A stretch of DNA of 64,000 nucleotides from Halomonas nitroreducens (GTDB lineage Bacteria > Pseudomonadota > Gammaproteobacteria > Pseudomonadales > Halomonadaceae): NCBI RefSeq assembly GCF_003966155.1, contig NZ_RXNS01000016.1, positions 48,459-112,458 of the forward strand, read 5' to 3'. Below the pieces are notes generated by a model. That model saw nothing but the letters and a program-made list of their open reading frames with translations, had not been told where the DNA came from and did not search any database. Of the stretch, positions 1 through 7,461 are shown one piece after another; positions within the stretch are counted from its first letter, which is position 1, and each line of letters starts with the position of its first letter. A program made the translations under genes and the position numbers.

Positions 1-2
1 GC

Positions 3-152
3 GACCATCAGGTGCCCACGGCGGTGTGGTATCGGGCGCCGGCCTATGCCGGGCTGACCGCGGTCAACCTGGCCAACAACGCGGCCATCCGGGCGGGGCT
101 CTCGGGGGCCATGAGCGATGCCGGGTGCCGAGCCTGGCTGCAACGGTTCTGA
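3..152 (+). CDS. C-terminal end of an unidentified protein (partial)
   Basis: Only the last 49 codons of this gene are inside the window, in reading frame 3, ending with TGA at 150-152. The visible tail is rich in Ala, Asn and Leu (it contains AVNLANNAAIRAGL) and ends WLQRF. I do not recognise a family. The downstream peroxidase-like gene begins five bases after the stop with no clear Shine-Dalgarno sequence, so the two are probably co-transcribed and translationally coupled. The choice of frame rests on its uninterrupted reading up to a stop that abuts the next gene. Confidence 0.5.
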   Translation, partial: DHQVPTAVWYRAPAYAGLTAVNLANNAAIRAGLSGAMSDAGCRAWLQRF

Positions 153-156
153 TGTC

Positions 157-2868
157 ATGTCCAGTCTCGAATTCGACGATATCCAGGGCATCGTCCTCAG
201 TGGTTACGGGGAGCTGCCCCATGCCGCCTTCCTGATGCTGCACTTCGGCGAGCCGGAGGCGGCCCGGGAGTGGGTGGGGACGATGGCGCAACGGGTCGCC
301 ACCGGCGACGCGGGACGGCCCGTCAGGGATGAGGGGCGGCTGCAGCTGGCCTTCAGCTGGCCGGGTCTGGCCCACCTGGAGCTGTCCTGGCAGGCCCTGA
401 AGGGGTTTTCCCGGGAGTTCCGCGAGGGGCTCGCCGGCTCCCTCCGACGCAGCCGGGTGCTGGGCGACTGCGAGGAAAGCGCTCCCGCCGGCTGGCGCTG
501 GGGAGGGCCCGAGGCGCCGGCGATCCACGCCCTGCTGATGGTCTACGCGGCGACCCCGCGCAGCCTGGAGGCCCAGATCGCGCGGCAGCGCGAGGCCCTG
601 GAGGCGGCCGACATCCGCGTGCGCGAGACCCTGGAGAGCCGGCCCCTGCCGGGTGCCAAGGAACATTTCGGCTTTCGCGACGGCATCTCCCAGCCCAAGC
701 TGGCCGGGGTCAGCAACAGCCAGGATCCGCGTCACCGGGTGGCGGCGGGGGAATTCGTGCTCGGCTACCCCAACGAGCGCGGCCAGTACACCGCCCGGCC
801 CCTGGTGTCGCCCATCGAGGACCCCAACGACCTGCTGCCCGAGGTGGCCGACGGCGAGGCCCGCGACCTGGGGCGCAACGGCAGCTACCTGGTGTTCCGC
901 CAGCTGAGCCAGGACGTTCACGGCTTCTGGTCCTGGCTCGACGGCCAGGCTCCGGGCAGCGAGGCGCGCCGTGCCCTGGCGGCGAAAATGGTGGGGCGCT
1001 GGCCGGACGGCACGCCGCTGGTCAGCGCCCCCGAGGGGGAGAGCGGGGCCACGCAGGCCAACGACTTCGGCTATCACCACGAGGACCCGGAGGGGCTGAA
1101 GTGTCCGCTGGGGGCCCATGTGCGGCGCACCAACCCCCGCGACATGCTGCCGCCCAAGCCCGGCAGCCAGGACTCGCTGGCCATCAACCGCCGTCATCGG
1201 CTGTTGCGCCGTGGCCGGGTCTATGGCCCGCCCCTGGCGGAGAGCCTGGCCCCGGACGACCTGCTGGCCGCCGGCGATGACGGCGTCGAGCGGGGGCTGC
1301 TGTTCCTCTGCGTCAACGCCGATATCAGTCGCCAGTTCGAGTTCGTCCAGCAGACCTGGGTCAACAACGCCAACTTCGCCGGCCTGCACGCTGACACCGA
1401 TCCGCTGATCGGCCCGCGCGGCGCGGCGCGCGAGACCTTCACCGTGCCCGACGCGCCGGTGCGTCGACGCCATCACGGCCTGCCGCGTTTCGTCCAGGTG
1501 CGCGGTGGCGCCTATTTCTTCCTGCCGGGCCGCCGGGCCCTGCGCTACCTCGCCGCGCCGCCCCCGGGCCTGACGACCCGGACCAGCGCCCCCGCGGCCC
1601 CTGCCACCCTGCTCCCGGATACCTGGTGGCTACGCGCCGGGCGGGGCTTCAACCGGGCGGTACAGCAGGGCATCGTGCTGACGCGGCGCTGCACGACGCT
1701 GCGCAACGGCCTCGACCGCCTTGTCCAGAAGCCGGCCACCGACTGGCTGCAGAGCAGGATCCGTCGGCGCCGGCAACGCCTGGGCATCGACGCCGACCTG
1801 GCCATCGCCGAGGAGCGGATCCTGCCCGAGGAGGCCGAGGTCACCCGGCGCATCACCGAGCGGATGAGCGCCTTCCTGCTGCACACCTACCGGCATGGCA
1901 CCGCCGAGCGGGCCGGCAACACCAAGACCTATGGCCTGCTCGAGGCTGAGTTCGAGGTGCTGGCGCTGCCGCCGGCCTTGCGCTGCGGCCTGTTCGCGGC
2001 GCCGGGCCGCTACCATGCCTGGGTGCGCTTCGGTGGCCCCGGGCCGCGGGTCACGCCGGACATCCGCAACAACGGCGTGCTGAGCCTGGGGGTCAAGGTG
2101 ACCGGCGTGCCGGGGGAGACGCTGCTCGACGACGAGGCCCACACCCAGGACTTCTCGGCGATCAGTGCCCCCACCTTCACCACGCCCGATGTCTACGAGA
2201 ATGCCAAGCTGCAGCGCCTGATCGGCGCGGAGATGCCGGTGTGGTACTTCCTCAACCCCTTCGACTCCCACTACCGGGACATGCTGTTGCAGGCCCTCTA
2301 TGCCAAGGCCCACGGCAGTCCCTTCGAGACCGACTACTGGAGCTGCGTGCCCTACCTCTTCGGCGAGGGCCGGGCGATCAAGTATCGGTTCGTGCCGATG
2401 CTGGCAGAGCGCTCCCCCGTGCCACTGCCGGCGCCGGACGACTACCTGCGGGAGGCCATGCAGCGCACGCTCGCCTCGTCCGCGGAGGTGGTCTTCGAGA
2501 TGCGTATCCAGTGCCAGGAAGACCCCGTGACCATGCCCATCGAGGATGCCTCGGTGATCTGGAGCTCGCCGGAGATTCCGGTGGCCACCCTGCGCATTCC
2601 GGCGCAGGCCTTCGCCACCCCGGAGCGCGAGCGCCTGGCCCGCGAGCTGACCATCAATCCCTGGCACGCCTTGCCCGAACACCGGCCGCTGGGCAACCAG
2701 AACCGAGCCCGTCGGGAGATCTATTATGCGACCTCCCGGGTGCGACAGCGCATCAACGGCGAGAGCCACTTCATTCCCGACGCGGAGGCGTCGCGTCGGC
2801 GCAGTGAAGACGCGCATGCAGGCCATGGACGCGCCGGTCGAGTCCCGGAACGGGGCCGTCCACCCTGA
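157..2868 (+). CDS. DyP-type peroxidase / catalase-like heme protein fusion
   Basis: This 903-residue protein joins two heme-protein folds. Residues about 1-470 look like a DyP-type peroxidase: the distal GFRDG motif lies near residue 171 and the CPLGAHVRRTNPRD segment, which carries the proximal heme histidine in this family, lies near 315-328. Residues about 555-870 resemble the catalase-like y4iL group, with RHGTA, an AGNTKTYG stretch, RYHAWVRFGG and DFSAISAPTF; I could not identify the classical proximal tyrosine motif there. The likely role is peroxide-dependent oxidation, but the substrate is unknown. No signal peptide is seen. I chose ATG 157 because homology-like sequence (LEFDDIQGIVLSGYG) starts at once. 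The last 98 bases overlap the 3' end of the deaminase gene on the other strand. Confidence 0.85.
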   Translation: MSSLEFDDIQGIVLSGYGELPHAAFLMLHFGEPEAAREWVGTMAQRVATGDAGRPVRDEGRLQLAFSWPGLAHLELSWQALKGFSREFREGLAGSLRRSRVLGDCEESAPAGWRWGGPEAPAIHALLMVYAATPRSLEAQIARQREALEAADIRVRETLESRPLPGAKEHFGFRDGISQPKLAGVSNSQDPRHRVAAGEFVLGYPNERGQYTARPLVSPIEDPNDLLPEVADGEARDLGRNGSYLVFRQLSQDVHGFWSWLDGQAPGSEARRALAAKMVGRWPDGTPLVSAPEGESGATQANDFGYHHEDPEGLKCPLGAHVRRTNPRDMLPPKPGSQDSLAINRRHRLLRRGRVYGPPLAESLAPDDLLAAGDDGVERGLLFLCVNADISRQFEFVQQTWVNNANFAGLHADTDPLIGPRGAARETFTVPDAPVRRRHHGLPRFVQVRGGAYFFLPGRRALRYLAAPPPGLTTRTSAPAAPATLLPDTWWLRAGRGFNRAVQQGIVLTRRCTTLRNGLDRLVQKPATDWLQSRIRRRRQRLGIDADLAIAEERILPEEAEVTRRITERMSAFLLHTYRHGTAERAGNTKTYGLLEAEFEVLALPPALRCGLFAAPGRYHAWVRFGGPGPRVTPDIRNNGVLSLGVKVTGVPGETLLDDEAHTQDFSAISAPTFTTPDVYENAKLQRLIGAEMPVWYFLNPFDSHYRDMLLQALYAKAHGSPFETDYWSCVPYLFGEGRAIKYRFVPMLAERSPVPLPAPDDYLREAMQRTLASSAEVVFEMRIQCQEDPVTMPIEDASVIWSSPEIPVATLRIPAQAFATPERERLARELTINPWHALPEHRPLGNQNRARREIYYATSRVRQRINGESHFIPDAEASRRRSEDAHAGHGRAGRVPERGRPP

Positions 2869-3271
2869 CGCCGGGCACGACCCGCTGGATCGGCAAGGGC
2901 GCCACCGGGGGCGGGGCGACGCCCATGGCGCTCAGCCAGTCGACGAGCTGTGCGGCGGAACTGGCGTAGACGATGCGCCCCAGCCCGACCCAGCCATGGG
3001 CGGCGGCACACATCGGACAGTGCTCGCCGGAGGTGTAGACCGTGGCTGCTGCGCGCTCCTCCGGGCTCAGGTGCGCGGCGGCCCAGCGGGCGATGGCGCA
3101 TTCGGGGTGACGGGTCGCGTCCCCGTCAGCGATGCGGTTGCGGTCCTCGAACAGTACCCGGCCGTCGGCGTCCACCAGCCGCGAGCCGAAGGGCTCATCG
3201 CCGGCCGCCAGTGCCTCTTCGGCCAGTTGCACGCAGCGTTCGAGATGGGGGATGTCGTCATCACGAATCAT
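2771..3271 (-). CDS. Nucleoside/nucleobase deaminase, CMP/dCMP-deaminase fold
   Basis: This 166-residue zinc-dependent deaminase belongs to the cytidine/guanine/tRNA-adenosine deaminase superfamily. The catalytic HPE triad is at residues 55-57 and the zinc-binding CPMC at 85-88, preceded by EH rather than the usual EP. The protein is expected to hydrolyse an exocyclic amine of a base or nucleoside in the cytoplasm; which base cannot be decided. A good ribosome site (GGAGGAG) precedes ATG 3271. The C-terminal GPVPGLDRRVHGLH stretch is typical of the family, so the tail that overlaps the convergent peroxidase gene by 98 bases appears genuine. Guanine-deaminase-like or TadA-like activity are the main alternatives. 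Confidence 0.85.
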   Translation of the reverse strand: MIRDDDIPHLERCVQLAEEALAAGDEPFGSRLVDADGRVLFEDRNRIADGDATRHPECAIARWAAAHLSPEERAAATVYTSGEHCPMCAAAHGWVGLGRIVYASSAAQLVDWLSAMGVAPPPVAPLPIQRVVPGVRVDGPVPGLDRRVHGLHARLHCADATPPRRE

Positions 3272-3615
3272 CGTGCCGTCTCCTCCAGAATGACCGGTGT
3301 CCGGGCAGTCTACCCCCTCGGCATGGTGCCCGGGGAGTGTCGCCGAGCGCAGCTGTCCGTGTCCGGTCGCGTGCGGATCGATCGGCGGTGACCTGTGCTA
3401 GCTTCAAGGGCAGCGACCGGGCCGATCCCGGGCGCGGTGTTCTCCTGCGAGCGGCGGGGTCGCGACGTCCACGAGGCACTCGATAGCAAGTGCTGTCCCC
3501 GGCGCCGCGCCGAGGAGGCGCATCGCCAGGTTTTCTTCTACGTCCATGGCGGTCGGCGGTTGCCCGAGGAGGTGTTCGTCCTCGCCCGGCGGCTGACCAT
3601 TCTCAAGGAGCGCCG
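3272..3615. other. Intergenic gap, 344 bp
   Basis: This gap separates the divergent deaminase and lysozyme-family genes and should hold both promoters. I see no convincing sigma70 pair, repeat or RNA gene. A 74-codon open frame at 3395-3619 ends in the start codon of the next gene, but it matches nothing I know. Confidence 0.4.
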
Positions 3616-4416
3616 ATGAGCATCCCCCTGACCCCAGTACTGCGCGAAGAGTATGAGCGGCTCTTCGAGACTTGTGACATCCGTCCGGAACGTGCCCGCG
3701 GCGTCGAGCAGGCCGCCGAGCGATTGATCGAGCATCGTGACCGCTACCGGGAGGTCGGTGAACGCCAAGGCGTGCCCTGGGTGTTCGTGGGACTCGTCCA
3801 CCAGATGGAGACCAGTGGCGACTTCGGTCGTCACCTGCACAACGGCGACCCGCTCACCGACCGCACCGTGCATGTGCCCGTCGGTCGACCACGGCGTGGC
3901 TCGCCGCCCTTCCGCTGGGAAGACAGCGCCGTGGATGCCCTGGCCATGAAACGGCTCAATCGGCACAGCGACTGGAGCCTGGCCGGGCAGCTCTACCAGT
4001 TCGAGAAGTACAACGGCTGGGGATATCGGCGCTTCCACCCGGAAGTGCTTTCGCCCTACCTGTGGAGTTTCTCTACCCACTATGACCGCGGCAAGTACGT
4101 GAGCGATGGCCGTTGGTCGGATACCGCCGTCGCCCGTCAACCAGGGGCGGCGGTGATCCTGCGGCGCCTGGCCGAGCTAGGAGAGGCGGCCTTCCCCGAG
4201 CAGCATCGTCGGGGACCGGTGACGCCCTTGGTGCCGCGTTACTCGATGCGGCGTCCCTCGCAGGCCGAGAGCCTGTCCCGGGTGGAGGCCCTGCAGCGCT
4301 GGTTGAACACCTTCCCGAGCCTGTTCGTCGGGGTGGATGGGGTGCCGGGACCTCGCACCTCCGAGGCCTATCGGCTGGCCACCGGCCACTACCTGCCCGG
4401 TGATCCGCGGGCTTGA
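3616..4416 (+). CDS. Lysozyme-family protein with peptidoglycan-binding-like tail
   Basis: This 266-residue protein belongs to a lysozyme-like family common in proteobacteria. Residues about 40-205 contain the motifs of that family: VPWVFVGLVHQMETSGDFGRHL with a probable catalytic glutamate, a LHNGDPLTDRTVHVPVGRP stretch, FRWEDSAVDAL and YNGWGYR. The last 60 residues (EALQRWLNTFP..VGVDGVPGPRTSEAY) look like a degenerate peptidoglycan-binding type 1 domain. It probably cleaves cell-wall glycan. No signal peptide is visible, which is unusual for a wall enzyme and suggests a phage-derived or non-Sec protein. ATG 3616 is favoured by AAGGAG seven bases upstream; the open frame extends further upstream without homology. 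Confidence 0.75.
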   Translation: MSIPLTPVLREEYERLFETCDIRPERARGVEQAAERLIEHRDRYREVGERQGVPWVFVGLVHQMETSGDFGRHLHNGDPLTDRTVHVPVGRPRRGSPPFRWEDSAVDALAMKRLNRHSDWSLAGQLYQFEKYNGWGYRRFHPEVLSPYLWSFSTHYDRGKYVSDGRWSDTAVARQPGAAVILRRLAELGEAAFPEQHRRGPVTPLVPRYSMRRPSQAESLSRVEALQRWLNTFPSLFVGVDGVPGPRTSEAYRLATGHYLPGDPRA

Positions 4417-4443
4417 TCGGTATCATACCTTTGTTTCTAATTC

Positions 4444-4848
4444 GTGATGCGATTCCAGGAGAAGAGCACCTTCCCGTCCGGGGCCGCCCGGGTGCTATTG
4501 CCCTTCGCCGCGCTCCTGCAGGACATATCGCGGGTGCTGGAAGATGTCCCGGGGATCATCGAGGTCGATGGTCACACCGACGATGTTCCCATCAGCGGCA
4601 GCCGTTACGCCAGCAACTGGGACCTTTCGGCGGTCCGGGCCTCGTCGGTGGCCAAGGTTCTGCTGTCGGATTCCGGCCTGGAGCTACAGCGTCTGGTGGT
4701 GCGAGGCTTCGCCGATACCCGCCCGCTGGCCGATAACCGATCCGCCGAGGGGCGTGCCCGGAACCGGCGCGTGGAGATCGCCATCGACCTCGGCGAGTCG
4801 GACGCACCCCGAGGCACCATCGGGTTCAGGGAGCTGTCCGTTGGCTGA
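4444..4848 (+). pseudogene. 5'-truncated motB-like gene (OmpA C-terminal domain only)
   Basis: The 134-codon frame encodes only the peptidoglycan-binding OmpA-like domain of a flagellar stator MotB protein: RFQEKSTFPSGAA, then VDGHTDDVPISG, YASNWDLSAVRA, GFADTRPLADN and GRARNRRVEI. A MotB normally has about 300 residues with an N-terminal membrane helix and plug segment; both are missing, and an in-frame TAA lies directly upstream at 4438-4440. No motA is next to it. Without a membrane anchor or signal peptide the product could not reach the periplasm, so I call it a remnant. A short functional OmpA-like protein is the less likely alternative. Confidence 0.7.
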
Positions 4849-4859
4849 GCCCAAGCAGC

Positions 4860-5486
4860 TCAGGCGTCCGGCAGCGGCGGTACCAATCCCAGAGCCGTGA
4901 CCATGCGCACCAGTTCCGCGAGGTTGGCGGCACCGAGCGCCTTCATGGCCCTCAACCGGTAGATTTCCACGGTCTTGGCGCTGATCGCCAGATGTGCGGC
5001 GATCTCCCGACTGGTCATGCCTTCCGCCACATGGACCAGGATCTGGCGCTCCTTGGGGCGCAGGGCGTCGAACCGGGCTTGAAGGGCCTCGCGACGGGCG
5101 CGCTCGTGGCGACGTCGCTGGTACTCGGTCAGGGCCTGCTGGACCAGGTCGATGAGCTGCTGATGGTTGAAGGGCTTCTCGATGAAGTCGAAGGCGCCGG
5201 CCTTCAGGGCGGTGACCGCCATGGGTACGTCGCCGTGGCCCGTCATGAAGATTACCGGGGCATCGTCGCCGCGCTCGCCCAGGCGCTGCTGGACCTGCAG
5301 CCCCGAGAGGCCGGGCATGCGCACGTCGAGCAGGACCAGGTCATGGGCCTCGGGCCCGGCGGCGAGAAAGGCCTCGCCATCCGCGTAGGGCTGGGGGCTC
5401 AAGCCCACCGATTCGAGCAGCCAGCTGAGGGATTCGCGCAGGGCCTCGTTGTCGTCGACGACGGCGATGCGGGGGGACTCGGTCAC
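4860..5486 (-). CDS. FixJ/NarL-type response regulator
   Basis: This 208-residue two-component regulator has a receiver domain at residues 1-120 (acidic VVDDN pocket, phospho-acceptor in LVLLDVRMPG, switch residue in FMTGHGD, lysine in FIEKPF) and a LuxR-type helix-turn-helix at about 145-205 (LRPKERQILVHVAEGMTSREIAAHLAISAKTVEIYRLRAM). The layout is that of FixJ, TodT and StyR. The start is GTG 5486 with a GGAG upstream. The soluble PAS kinase at 7462-9006 is its likely partner; both are on the minus strand, separated by phaC on the plus strand. It diverges from phaC across 174 bp, so phaC is a plausible target, though that is inference. Confidence 0.9.
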   Translation of the reverse strand: MTESPRIAVVDDNEALRESLSWLLESVGLSPQPYADGEAFLAAGPEAHDLVLLDVRMPGLSGLQVQQRLGERGDDAPVIFMTGHGDVPMAVTALKAGAFDFIEKPFNHQQLIDLVQQALTEYQRRRHERARREALQARFDALRPKERQILVHVAEGMTSREIAAHLAISAKTVEIYRLRAMKALGAANLAELVRMVTALGLVPPLPDA

Positions 5487-5660
5487 ACGGGGACTCCGGT
5501 GATGGCAAGGCGGTACGGGGCGCAGCAGCAGTGTACCTCCTGGCGCCGTCTTCGGCCACGCAACCGGAAGGCACAGCAGATTAGCGCCAAGTCCGACAGG
5601 CTCCTAGCCTGTGAAAGGCGGCCGTCACCGGCGACCGACGAGACGACTGGGAGGTGATAG

Positions 5661-7454
5661 ATGATGCGGTATTTTCCCGAGCAGGCGGGCGACGCCGGGC
5701 AGGGTGGTTCGGCCGAGACGCAGCGTTCCGGATCCGACAGCCGAGCGGCCCAGACGCTGGATCGTGCCTTCAACGCCAACCTGGCACGCTGGACCGCGGG
5801 CATCTCCCCCGCGGGACTCGCCAGCCTCTATGGCGAGTGGCTGATGCACCTGGCGTTGGCACCGGGCAAGCAACTCCAGCTCGGCGAGAAGGCCATTCGC
5901 AAGACCGGGCGGATGGCCCGTTACCTGCAGCGCCTGGCCAGCGATCCTGGCTGCGAGCCCTGCATCGAGCCCATGGTGCAGGACCGTCGCTTCCGCAGTG
6001 CAGCCTGGCAGCACTGGCCCTATAGCCTGATGTACCAGTCTTTCCTGCTGACCCAGCAGTGGTGGCACAACGCCACCACCGAGGTGCCCGGCTTGCCGGA
6101 GCCGCGCGAGCAGGCGATCAACTTCGTGGTGCGCCAGTGGCTGGACCGCTGGTCGCCGTCCAACCTGCCGTGGACGAACCCGGAAGTCACCGCCGTGACG
6201 CTGGCCACTGGCGGCCAGAACCTCGTCCAGGGCTGGCGAAACCTGACCGAGGATTGGGAGCGGGCGATATCCGGCAAGCCGCCGGTGGGGGCGGAAGGCT
6301 ACCGCGTGGGCCGTGAACTCGCTGTTACTCCCGGCAAGGTGGTGTATCGCAATCACCTGATGGAGCTGATCCAGTACGCCCCCGTCACCGATCGGGTCCA
6401 GGCCGAGCCGGTGCTGATCGTCCCCGCCTGGATCATGAAGTACTACATCCTCGACCTGCAGCCCGGGGCTTCGCTGGTGGAATACCTGGTCGGGCAGGGG
6501 CACACGGTGTTCATGATCTCCTGGCGCAACCCGGACTCCGACGATCGCGACCTGGGCATGGCGGACTATCGTCGGTTGGGACCGATGACCGCTCTCGATG
6601 TGATCGGCGAGGTTACCGGGTGTGAGCGGGTGCATGGCGTGGGCTACTGCCTCGGTGGCACCCTGCTGTCGATCGCCGCGGCGGCGATGGCGCGGGACGG
6701 CGATGACCGCCTCGCCACTCTCACCACCCTGGCGACTCAGGTGGACTTCACCGAGGCCGGCGAGCTGATGCTGTTCATCGGCGAGAGTCAGGTCGCCTAC
6801 CTGGAGAGCATGATGTGGGATCAAGGCTATCTGGACGGCTACCAGATGGCTGGCGCCTTCCAGATCCTGCGCTCCAACGACCTGATCTGGTCGCGGCTGG
6901 TGCACGAGTACCTGCTTGGCCGGCGCCAGTCGATGAACGCACTGATGGCGTGGAACGCCGATCTCACCCGCATGCCCTATCGCATGCACTCCGAATACCT
7001 GCGCCGGCTCTTCCTCGATAACGACCTGGCCAGCGGCCGCTATGTAGTGGGCGGCCATCCGATAGCGATCAGCGACATTCGCGCACCGATCTGCGCCGTG
7101 GCCACCACCGGCGATCACGTGGCGCCCTGGCGCTCGGTGTACAAGCTTCATCTGCTCGCCGATGCCGACGAGGTGACCTTCCTGCTGACCAATGGTGGCC
7201 ACAACGCCGGCATCATCAGCGAGCCGGGGCATGAGGGGCGGCACTTCCAGCAGCACACGCTGAAGGCCAGCGATCACTATCTCGATCCGGATCGCTGGCA
7301 ACAGACGGCGATGACCCAGGAAGGCTCCTGGTGGCCAGCATGGCACGACTGGCTGACCGAACGTTCCTCCGGGGACGTGGCGCCGCCGCCGATGGGGGGC
7401 AAGCGTTACCCGCCCCTGATGGATGCCCCCGGCCGCTATGTGGAGATGTCCTGA
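5661..7454 (+). CDS. phaC: Class I poly(3-hydroxyalkanoate) polymerase PhaC
   Basis: This 597-residue enzyme polymerises (R)-3-hydroxyacyl-CoA into polyhydroxyalkanoate on cytoplasmic granules. The PhaC N-terminal domain spans about 60-250, followed by the alpha/beta-hydrolase domain. The lipase-like box GYCLGG holds the catalytic Cys330; Asp485 (TTGDHVAPW) and His514 (GGHNAG) complete the triad. Other family stretches are WINKYY-like PAWIMKYYILDL and FMISWRNPD. Length fits class I enzymes. A strong GGGAGGTGA ribosome site precedes two adjacent ATGs at 5661 and 5664. No phaA, phaB, phaR or phasin gene is adjacent; instead it sits between a response regulator and a histidine kinase gene, both on the other strand. 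Confidence 0.95.
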   Translation: MMRYFPEQAGDAGQGGSAETQRSGSDSRAAQTLDRAFNANLARWTAGISPAGLASLYGEWLMHLALAPGKQLQLGEKAIRKTGRMARYLQRLASDPGCEPCIEPMVQDRRFRSAAWQHWPYSLMYQSFLLTQQWWHNATTEVPGLPEPREQAINFVVRQWLDRWSPSNLPWTNPEVTAVTLATGGQNLVQGWRNLTEDWERAISGKPPVGAEGYRVGRELAVTPGKVVYRNHLMELIQYAPVTDRVQAEPVLIVPAWIMKYYILDLQPGASLVEYLVGQGHTVFMISWRNPDSDDRDLGMADYRRLGPMTALDVIGEVTGCERVHGVGYCLGGTLLSIAAAAMARDGDDRLATLTTLATQVDFTEAGELMLFIGESQVAYLESMMWDQGYLDGYQMAGAFQILRSNDLIWSRLVHEYLLGRRQSMNALMAWNADLTRMPYRMHSEYLRRLFLDNDLASGRYVVGGHPIAISDIRAPICAVATTGDHVAPWRSVYKLHLLADADEVTFLLTNGGHNAGIISEPGHEGRHFQQHTLKASDHYLDPDRWQQTAMTQEGSWWPAWHDWLTERSSGDVAPPPMGGKRYPPLMDAPGRYVEMS

Positions 7455-7461
7455 GCCGGGT

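Noticed and set aside
1630..2826. A 398-codon open frame on the minus strand inside the peroxidase fusion
   Set aside because: Antisense shadow; the plus-strand product has clear catalase-like and DyP motifs.
3395..3619. A 74-codon open frame ending in the lysozyme-family start codon
   Set aside because: The coupling-like overlap is tempting, but there is no ribosome site, no domain and no compositional support.
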